Assembly: GCA_002789815.1 (NCBI GenBank)
Contig: PFTZ01000040.1
Coordinates: 1 to 8,012, forward strand
DNA: 8,012 nt
Direction: 5' to 3'
Origin: Candidatus Berkelbacteria bacterium CG_4_9_14_3_um_filter_39_23
GTDB taxonomy: Bacteria; Patescibacteriota; UBA1384; GWA2-35-9; CG2-30-39-44
Made by a program: the position numbers and the translations under genes. Below are positions 1 to 6,300 of the stretch, one piece after another. The notes under the pieces are model-generated. The model saw only the letters and a program-made list of their open reading frames with translations, was not told the origin of the DNA and did no database searches. Positions within the stretch are counted from its first letter, which is position 1. Each line of letters opens with the position of its first letter.

Positions 1-1
1 A

Positions 2-490
2 ATCCTTCTAACCTTTGCGAGCGTCGTTTTTCTGATTATTTTTTCTGGCAATACTTTTCCCCAACCACCTGAGCCACCCAGCCAAACCAAACCACCCGAA
101 CCTCCAAAACAAGCCATCTGGATTATGATGGCGCCCGCTACTCCGCCTGCGGATTGCCAAATCGATTACGAAGCTATTATCCAAACGCCCCCGCCACTGG
201 CGCCTGCCAATAATATCGCCTATTATCAAATTTCTCTCAAAGTCACTCTGCCGGGTAATATCATTGGGGTTGAATTTATCGCCCCTCATACCTTAGTATG
301 TCGCTCAAGCGCGACCACTTGGGCAATCAATCTTGAAGACTGTTATTTTTCCCATCCGAATTTGGGATTGTTGTCGTATATCAGCAAACCAAACAACGAT
401 CTAAAAGGGCTATGGTTTGAAAATCAAGTTGTGCTAACTGGCAAAAAACCCCAAAACGGTAAAATCGTTTTCCAAAAAGGTATTCAGTAA
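2..490 (+). CDS. Membrane-anchored protein of unknown function, 5'-truncated by window edge
   Basis: The frame is open from the left edge to the TAA at 488-490, giving at least 162 residues. The first visible residues (ILLTFASVVFLIIFSG) form a hydrophobic membrane segment. A proline-rich spacer follows (PQPPEPPSQTKPPEPPK), then a soluble domain of about 120 residues with beta-type strands and three Cys (in ADCQ, LVCRS and LEDCY). The first ATG codons, at 125 and 128, lie after the membrane segment and spacer, so they are unlikely to be the true start; that start lies outside the window. The layout suggests a protein with an N-terminal anchor, a stiff linker and an extracytoplasmic domain. I do not recognise the family. 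A strong terminator follows 36 nt after the stop, so this is the last gene of a rightward unit. It converges with the tsf operon. Confidence 0.65.
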   Translation: MLLTFASVVFLIIFSGNTFPQPPEPPSQTKPPEPPKQAIWIMMAPATPPADCQIDYEAIIQTPPPLAPANNIAYYQISLKVTLPGNIIGVEFIAPHTLVCRSSATTWAINLEDCYFSHPNLGLLSYISKPNNDLKGLWFENQVVLTGKKPQNGKIVFQKGIQ

Positions 491-526
491 AACCACTTGC
501 TTTCAATCATTTGCCAATCTTCTGAC

Positions 527-553
527 GGCAACCCCTAGGGTTGCCTTTTTTTT
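527..553 (+). terminator. Intrinsic terminator after the left-edge gene
   Basis: A perfect 8-bp stem, GGCAACCC/GGGTTGCC (527-534 with 538-545), has a CTA loop and is followed directly by eight T residues (546-553). This is a textbook rho-independent terminator on the + strand. Read from the minus strand, the same hairpin has an A-run before it and no T-run after it, so it is not a canonical terminator for the convergent tsf operon, although the structure could still protect or define that 3' end. Confidence 0.9.
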
Positions 554-611
554 GAATTTTATCAAAAAAACAACCTTACAATTGCCTTTTGAAAATCTAC
601 CTGCTCTTAGA

Positions 612-1058
612 CTACTCCCCCAAACTATACCTCGTAAATTGTTTGATTTTGATATTCTCGCCGATAGTGGAGATCGTTTGGTCAAGCAAATCCTTGACTA
701 ATCGGCTATCGTCTTTGATATATTCTTGCCCTAAAAGCTCGTCTATATTTTTTGGGTTAGCGGAGGCAATTTGCATACACACATCATGAACAAAGGCGCG
801 GAACTTTTCATTTTTTGCCACAAAATCGGTTTCCGTCAATACTTCAATCAAAACACCCACTTTGCCCATATGAATATATCCGTCAATAAGTCCGGCTGTG
901 AGCGCGCGGTCTTTTTTCTTTGATGCTTTGGCAATCCCTTTTTGCCTTAAAATCGCCAGCGCTTTTAGCTCGTCGCCTCCGGCTTCCTCGAGCGCTTCTT
1001 TGATCAGCGCCAAGCTAGCGTCAGTTTTTCCCCTGATTGCTTTAATTTTTTCAATCAT
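612..1058 (-). CDS. tsf: Elongation factor Ts, minimal form
   Basis: EF-Ts is the nucleotide exchange factor that recycles EF-Tu-GDP in the cytoplasm. The N-terminal UBA-like domain (about residues 1-50) has IRGKTDASLALIKEALEEAG and LRQKGIAKASKK, matching the family pattern. The core motif TDFVAKNE (residues 77-84), which contacts EF-Tu, is intact. The C-terminus (EYIKDD to IGENIKIKQFTRYSLGE) aligns by eye with the C-terminal end of the short Thermus-type protein. The length is 148 residues, against roughly 196 for the Thermus type and 280-300 for the E. coli type. The missing part is the middle, between the DVCMQIA helix and EYIKDD, including the usual KPxxIxEKIxxGRLKK segment. I chose ATG at 1058 because the protein then begins with the conserved helix; an in-frame TTG at 1094 would add 12 basic residues. 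The start overlaps the rpsB stop by 8 nt, implying translational coupling. Confidence 0.93.
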   Translation of the reverse strand: MIEKIKAIRGKTDASLALIKEALEEAGGDELKALAILRQKGIAKASKKKDRALTAGLIDGYIHMGKVGVLIEVLTETDFVAKNEKFRAFVHDVCMQIASANPKNIDELLGQEYIKDDSRLVKDLLDQTISTIGENIKIKQFTRYSLGE

Positions 1059-1839
1059 TTTTTTCTTTATTTTTATCAGCAAATTTTTTTGCAATTTTAT
1101 CCGCTGGCTTTGCCACTAAATTCTTCACTTGGTTTAAATTTTTTTCAATTGTTTCTTTGACCAAATTTAAAACCAAACTCACGCTCGGCGCCACATCATC
1201 GTTGGCGGGAATCGGATAGTCTATTTCTTCTGGGTTAAAATTGGTATCAGTAATCGCCACCACCGGTATGCCCAAGCTACGCGCTTCGGAAATAGCGGTT
1301 GCCTCTCCCCAAGCGTCCACCACAAATAAATTATCTGGCAATTTTGTCACATTGCGCAGTCCATCAAAATTTTTTTTTAGTTTGGCTAAATTTTTATCAA
1401 ACATACTTTTTTCTTTTTTAGTATATTTTTGAAACTCGTCGGACATTTTTTCCTTTTCCATCTCAACAAGACGGGTGATATTTTTTTTGATGGTTTCAAA
1501 ATTAGTTAAAGTCCCGCCCAACCATTTGTGGTTGATATAGGGCAGATTAAGCGACCTGGCAACATCTCCTAGCAAGGGGCTGATTTGATTTTTTGTGCCA
1601 ACTAGTAAAAAACTTCTGCCACTTTTTATTTCATCGGCAATATACACAAGCGCTTTTTCCAGATAAGAAATGGTCTTTTCAAGGTTAATGATATTTATTC
1701 CTTTGTATGAATTAAAAATAAATGGCTTTGATTTGGGGTGGTGCTTTTGTTTGGGATGCCCAAAATGAGCGCCAACCGCAAATAATTCGTTGATATTTGG
1801 CATCTGGGGAATGATTAAATTTAATTTTTTATCTATCAT
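1051..1839 (-). CDS. rpsB: 30S ribosomal protein S2
   Basis: S2 sits on the back of the 30S subunit head and is needed for S1 and mRNA docking. The 262 residues carry the family hallmarks: NINELFAVGAHFGHP (16-29), PKSKPFIF and INIINLEKT (35-55), FLLVGTKNQ (77-85), NHKWLGGTLTNF (103-114), a charged coiled-coil insertion (about 115-160), FVVDAWGE (172-179) and the closing IPVVAITDTNFNPEEIDYPIPANDDVAPSV (191-220). The lysine-rich tail after residue 240 is dispensable in style. ATG at 1839 is chosen because the stop of rpmE lies only 14 nt upstream and a weak GAAG purine tract precedes it; the alternative ATG at 1803 would remove 12 residues and has no purine tract. The gene is the middle member of rpmE-rpsB-tsf. 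Its TGA stop indicates that TGA is not reassigned in this genome. Confidence 0.97.
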   Translation of the reverse strand: MIDKKLNLIIPQMPNINELFAVGAHFGHPKQKHHPKSKPFIFNSYKGINIINLEKTISYLEKALVYIADEIKSGRSFLLVGTKNQISPLLGDVARSLNLPYINHKWLGGTLTNFETIKKNITRLVEMEKEKMSDEFQKYTKKEKSMFDKNLAKLKKNFDGLRNVTKLPDNLFVVDAWGEATAISEARSLGIPVVAITDTNFNPEEIDYPIPANDDVAPSVSLVLNLVKETIEKNLNQVKNLVAKPADKIAKKFADKNKEKND

Positions 1840-1853
1840 TTAATTTTCTTCAG

Positions 1854-2222
1854 TTAATTTTTTTTGACAACCGCTTTTTTAGCGACTGCTTTAACTGGTT
1901 TTTTAGTTAATTTTTTTGCTTTAAAAGCTTCAAATTTTTTCATCCGAGCTGTAAATTTATCCACTTGACCGGCAGTGTCGATAAATTTTTGGTTGCCAGT
2001 GAAAAACGGATGACAAGCACTACAAATTTCCACCTTAATATCTTTTCTGGTTGAACCAACTTTATGCTCAGCGCCACAAGCGCATTTGATAATTGTTTCC
2101 TCAAAGTAGACTGGTTTTTCCAGCACTTTTTGCTTTTTATCCGCTGCCGCCGACATTTTTGCGTTAAACTGCGGGGTGGCTTTAACCAGATTCTTTTTTG
2201 TTTTAACAATTTTTTTTGCCAT
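1854..2222 (-). CDS. rpmE: 50S ribosomal protein L31, zinc-binding, with N- and C-terminal extensions
   Basis: L31 bridges the 50S central protuberance and the 30S head. The core (about residues 38-95) has the four zinc-ligand cysteines of the C+ form, C47xC49 and C67xxC70, followed by the signature HPFFTGNQKFIDTAGQVDKF (71-90). The protein is 122 residues, against about 66-75 for ordinary L31. The excess is a basic N-terminal extension of about 38 residues (a second Met sits at residue 23) and a Lys/Ala/Val-rich tail of about 28 residues. ATG at 2222 starts MAKKIVK and keeps the frame open; no good Shine-Dalgarno sequence is placed for it. It is the first gene of the leftward operon and lies divergent to prfA; in many bacteria rpmE and prfA run in the same direction, so the arrangement here may reflect an inversion (inference). 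Confidence 0.94.
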   Translation of the reverse strand: MAKKIVKTKKNLVKATPQFNAKMSAAADKKQKVLEKPVYFEETIIKCACGAEHKVGSTRKDIKVEICSACHPFFTGNQKFIDTAGQVDKFTARMKKFEAFKAKKLTKKPVKAVAKKAVVKKN

Positions 2223-2238
2223 TTAAATACATTTAACC

Positions 2239-2266
2239 TTGTATAAAGGAGATTTTTATATATAAT
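2239..2266 (+). promoter_or_regulatory. Candidate promoter of prfA
   Basis: TTGTAT (2239-2244) lies 16 nt before a perfect TATAAT (2261-2266). A second perfect TATAAT lies at 2272-2277 but lacks a -35 at normal spacing. Transcription would start near 2273 (or 2284), leaving a leader of about 20-32 nt with no Shine-Dalgarno sequence before the prfA ATG at 2305. The -10 region sits next to the -10 of the opposing rpmE promoter, so the two polymerases could compete for the same DNA. Confidence 0.5.
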
Positions 2267-2301
2267 GTATATATAATAAACAAAAAAGTAAAAATTGTCA
2301 A
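2266..2301 (-). promoter_or_regulatory. Sigma70-type promoter of the rpmE-rpsB-tsf operon
   Basis: On the minus strand a perfect -35 box TTGACA (2301-2296) is separated by 17 nt from TATTAT (2278-2273), a 5 of 6 match to the -10 consensus. The start of transcription would fall near 2266, giving a leader of about 44 nt before rpmE. The T-rich spacer resembles that of the promoter at the right edge of the window. The -35 box ends only 3 nt from the prfA start codon. Confidence 0.75.
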
Positions 2302-2304
2302 CTT

Positions 2305-3183
2305 ATGCCTGATCCAATCACACAAATTAGGGAAAGTTTTGGGCTGATAAGCCAAGCTGATCCAGAGCTAAAAAAAATGGCGACCGAGGAAGTGAATCGT
2401 CTCACCAAGGAATACCTAACCACTGACGGCAGTATGAAACGGAATGCTTTCCTCGAAATTCGCGCTGGCACAGGTGGCGGAGAAGCTGAACTTTTTGCGT
2501 CCGAACTTGCTAGAATGTACGAACGGTTTTCCGAAAACCTAGGTTTTCGTTTGTCTTTAGTGAGGCAAAACCGATCAAGTATCGGCGGGATAAAAGAAAT
2601 AATCTACCACATCAAAGGAAACGGCGCGTATGGATTTTTATTGCCCGAAGGCGGAGTTCATCGCGTGCAAAGAGTGCCAGAAACAGAAAAATCCGGGCGG
2701 ATCCATACTTCAGCGGTGTCAGTCGTGGTTTTACCAGAAGTGCCAGAACATGAACTAATTATTAATCCCAAAGATCTGCGCGTTGATGTTTATCACGCGC
2801 AAGGGCATGGCGGGCAAGGAGTAAATACTACTGACAGCGCGGTGCGAATTACTCATTTGTCTAGCGGACTTATTGTCACTTGCCAAGATGAACGATCGCA
2901 AATTAAAAACCGCGCCAAAGCGTTAGCTGAACTTCGTAGCCGTTTATTTAAATTAGAAAATGAGAAAAAAAGCCAAGAACTGGGGCAGGCGCGCCTTTCG
3001 ATGATAAAATCAGGCGATCGATCAGACAAAATTAAAACCTACAATTTCCCACAAGATCGACTCACCGACCACCGAATGAAAAAAAATTATTCGCAACTAG
3101 ACAAAATTTTAAACGGCGATCTTTGTGATATAATTCTGGCTTATTGGGTTTGGGGCTTAACAAGCGATTTAGAAGTAGCATAA
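2305..3183 (+). CDS. prfA: Peptide chain release factor 1, short form lacking most of domain 1
   Basis: RF1 reads UAA and UAG in the ribosomal A site and triggers peptide release. The 292 residues show RNAFLEIRAGTGGGEAELFA (47-66), the stop-codon tripeptide PET (125-127) within VQRVPETEKSGRIHTS, which is the PxT type of RF1 rather than the SPF type of RF2, and the catalytic GGQ (169-171) followed by VNTTDSAVRITH. CQDERSQIKNRAKAL and the SGDRSDKIKTYNFPQDRLTDHR block complete the family pattern. The usual length is about 350-360. By eye, residue 19 (DPE) aligns near residue 70 of E. coli RF1, so about 60 residues of domain 1, the part facing the L11/GTPase region, are absent. The frame is closed by a TAA at 2263-2265, so no upstream extension exists. 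No prmC (the methylase of the GGQ glutamine) follows. No Shine-Dalgarno sequence precedes the ATG. Confidence 0.95.
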   Translation: MPDPITQIRESFGLISQADPELKKMATEEVNRLTKEYLTTDGSMKRNAFLEIRAGTGGGEAELFASELARMYERFSENLGFRLSLVRQNRSSIGGIKEIIYHIKGNGAYGFLLPEGGVHRVQRVPETEKSGRIHTSAVSVVVLPEVPEHELIINPKDLRVDVYHAQGHGGQGVNTTDSAVRITHLSSGLIVTCQDERSQIKNRAKALAELRSRLFKLENEKKSQELGQARLSMIKSGDRSDKIKTYNFPQDRLTDHRMKKNYSQLDKILNGDLCDIILAYWVWGLTSDLEVA

Positions 3184-3193
3184 AATATACATA

Positions 3194-3232
3194 TATAGTT
3201 AAATATTTTTTGTTAGAAGATCTATAGTTAAA
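3194..3232. repeat. Direct repeat TATAGTTAAA, two copies, in the leader of the surface-protein gene
   Basis: The 10-mer TATAGTTAAA occurs at 3194-3203 and again at 3223-3232, with starts 29 bp apart. The region is very AT-rich, so chance is possible, but the copies are exact and lie just upstream of a large gene, where a regulator could bind. No clear -35/-10 pair is visible in 3184-3315; TATAGT at 3223-3228 is the best -10 candidate. Confidence 0.4.
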
Positions 3233-3245
3233 GTAAAAAAATACG

Positions 3246-3279
3246 AGTCATTATAAAATTTTTAAATTTGATAATGACT
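3246..3279. promoter_or_regulatory. Dyad symmetry / hairpin upstream of the surface-protein gene
   Basis: AGTCATTAT (3246-3254) and ATAATGACT (3271-3279) are perfect 9-nt inverted repeats. Inside them, after one A-G mismatch, a further six AT pairs can form, leaving a 2-nt loop. The element ends 36 nt before the ATG at 3316. It could be an operator for a dimeric repressor or a 5'-UTR stem-loop. There is no T-run after it that would make it a terminator for prfA. Confidence 0.5.
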
Positions 3280-3304
3280 GCAATAAATTAAAAATAAATT
3301 AAAT

Positions 3305-3310
3305 AGGAGG
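3305..3310 (+). promoter_or_regulatory. Strong Shine-Dalgarno sequence of the surface-protein gene
   Basis: AGGAGG stands 5 nt before the ATG at 3316 and fixes the start. It is the only full consensus site before a gene in this window; the other starts have weak or no purine tracts. This suggests that the surface protein is translated at a high rate. Confidence 0.85.
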
Positions 3311-3315
3311 GAGTA

Positions 3316-6300
3316 ATGCACTATTTACGAAAATTTTTCGTTCGGACACTTTGTTTAGTAGCGATTTTGATATTGGCAGTTGTGCCAATGATTCAAAACA
3401 AACAAACAACCCGCGCTGGCACTATATCGTCAGCTTCTGTTTCTGTGGCTAGCTCGGCTGAGTCAACATCAACTACCTACACTATCACATTTACGCCAAC
3501 CACCGCGTCAACTGAACAATCCTCGGTTAACCTCGGATTCCAATCCCCACCCGATACTAAATTTGGGGTGGGTAATGTTGCGGTTGCCACTGGTTCGTCA
3601 GCGATTTTTACCAGCATTGGTTTTAAAGATACCCAATATGGTAGCGTCAGTGTCAACGCGTCCAGCTTACCAGCCGAAGAACTAACTTTAAAATTAAGCG
3701 GGATCACCAATCCGTCCAAAGCCGGAAAATACAGTGTTTGGATTGAAACGCATGCTGGCTATTCAACGCTTGATTCTGGGTCTACCAGCGTAACCATCGG
3801 CACCATCGGCGTGCAAGGAACAGTGTCTTTGCCGGGAAATGGCGTAGCCCAACATGTTTGGGTAGAAGCGCAAGATTCCACTGATTTTGGCATTAGATTT
3901 GGCTCGTCAACCGATGAAAACGGAGAATATGGAATCGGCGGTTTAACATCAGGAAAATCATATACTATTCAAGTATTTTTAAGTGGCGACCCCAACTCCA
4001 ATACCACTGGTTACGCTTCGCCAGAGCCTGCCACTATTACTTACGCCGGCACGCCTGTGACGCAAAACTTTACTTTGGCTCAAGCCACCAAGTCAGTGTC
4101 AGGAACAATGGTCAGAAGCACTGGCGTGGCAGTGGCAAACGGAAGAGTGTCTGCTATGAGAATGGACGGTCCTGGCTTTGTCAACACAACCACCAACTCA
4201 GCCGGCGCATACACTATGACTATGACTGGCGGAAAATGGGAAATTCGACCCGACACCTGGGTCGGTCCCGGACAAGTCGCGCCTGACTACACATTTTCCG
4301 GTCCTGGCAATCAAATTAAATTCGTCAAAGATTCATCTGTTGAATCAAAAACCGGCGTGAATTTTACCGTGATTATCGCCAACTCCCTTATTACCGGCAC
4401 AGTTACTCCGGTCCCAACCGGCAATGCAGGAATTGGCATTCACAACAAAAACGGTTTTGGCACTGGCACACAACTTGAACAAAACGGCGCTTTCTCCGCG
4501 CGCGTGCCAGCCGGAGTTTATGAAATTGAATTATTTACTGATATGAGGCAAGGTTCGGGCGATAAATACGCTATGCCTTCAATGGACCCAGTATCAGTTG
4601 GTAGCGATGAAACGAAAAATATCGGCGCTATTACCTTGATTAAAATGGACAAAATCATCACCGCCACGGTTAAAGAATCTGTCAACCAGCAGGGCTTGCC
4701 TAATATGATGGTGGGCTGTTTCAGACCCCGAGGTGGCGGATTCTCTATGGGAATAACTGATGCCAACGGATCTGCTTCTATTCCGGTAACTGCTGGCGAA
4801 TGGGGATGTATGGCAAACGGCGGTATGGGTGGACCAAAAGGTGAAGGCGGTGAAGGCGCAGGACCGGGCGGACCGGAAGCGTTTTTAAGACAACTAAAAT
4901 TCATTCAAACCGCTCAAGCTGTCGCAACCCAGCAAGAAAGCACTTATGTGATAATGGGCGGTCCCAAATTCGTTAAAATAACTGATACTGCCACAATTGC
5001 TTTCTCGGCGGTAATTGCTGACAAAACTATTAGTGTTATTGTGGCTGACCCAGACGGCAACCCAGTCCAAGAATTCGGTTTTATTGAAGCAGAGCCAGCT
5101 GGAAGCACGGACAATGACTTTGGTAAAGGTGGCGGACTAGGCGCGCCGATTGACCCCAATATGCCTGGCATGGCAAGTATTAAAGTTCCGGCTGGTGTCT
5201 ACAACCTCCGTATGATGACGCCTCCCGGCTCAGATTATTCATCTGGCGACGTGGTAAGTGTTGATGTAACAGCTGGCAATGCCACTGCCACTATCAGATT
5301 ACTGCTCAACGACTCAACCATTTCTGGAGCGCTCAAAGACGAGGACGGCGCAACCGTCACCGGAGTAATGGCTTTTGTTTCAGCCACCAACAGCAAAGGA
5401 GGATTTATTCCGGGCGATGCCAACCCAGCGACTGGCGCTTATTCAATGCGAGTCCCATCAGCCGGCGGATCGCTCAACCTTGGCTACTTTGTTGACCCGG
5501 ACAGCGGATATTTCCAACAGCCCTTTACTGACGCTACGGTAACGCCAGTGTCTGGAGCGACTGTCACCAAAGATATTGTGATGAAAAAAGCCAATACAAC
5601 AATCAATGTGACTGTAAAGGACCCCAGTGGCAATGCTGTGGCTAACGCGTTTGTTGAGGCAGACAACCGCAAAGCTGAAAAAGCCACTAAAATGGATCAT
5701 TTCTTTAATTTCGGCAACACCACAGATGTTGATGGAAAAATAACCTTGCGACTGCCGGCTGACACATTTAAATTCAAAGCATTCCTATCTCCCGAAACAC
5801 TCCGCGCTAACAACTGGATGCCACCAAAATCAAGCGAATACACATTAGCCAAGGATTCAACCACTGACGTTACTCTAACTTTTCAAACAGCTGATGTGGT
5901 ATTGAGTGGCACGGTTTCTAAGACAGACGGCACCGTGGTTTCACAAGCATTTATCACCGCCTACTCTAACAATGGCGAATCAATCGAAGTGCCCACCGAC
6001 ACAGATGGTAAGTATTCTGTTAATGTAACCAGTGGCGAGTGGCATGTGGTGGCTGAAAAAGACGAGACATCAACTTCGTCAGCGCAAGTAACACCACTAA
6101 TTTCAGATGACGTAGCGATTGACACTAGCGCTTCAAAAAGCATTACTAAAAACCTCACCGTTGCGTCAGGCGACGCGCTATCCACTCCCCTTACTTCCAC
6201 CTTTGACAGCGATAATTCCAAGGCAGTGCGATTTACTGACGGATCGCTAGATGGCGCCACAATTTCTATTCCCCAAGACGCGTTAGACAGCGATGGCACT

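Noticed and set aside
564..600. Intrinsic terminator of tsf on the minus strand (T7 run at 570-564)
   Set aside because: The only stem before the T-run needs wobble pairs (GGCAA/TTGTT) and is too weak to call; the strong hairpin at 527-545 lacks a T-run on this strand.
1059..1094. N-terminal extension of EF-Ts from a TTG at 1094
   Set aside because: It adds a lysine-rich stretch not found in the family; the ATG at 1058 begins at the conserved first helix and gives the usual short overlap with the rpsB stop.
1940..2209. Second minus-strand reading frame of 89 residues inside rpmE
   Set aside because: It overlaps the conserved zinc-binding L31 frame, has no family motifs and no ribosome-binding site.
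2245..2251. AAAGGAG as a ribosome-binding site on the + strand
   Set aside because: The next ATG (2265) opens only three codons before a stop, it is 54 nt from the prfA ATG, and it lies inside the promoter spacer.
2305..3183. Reassigned TGA codon (Gracilibacteria-type code)
   Set aside because: TGA ends rpsB at the expected S2 C-terminus and no gene here needs TGA read through.
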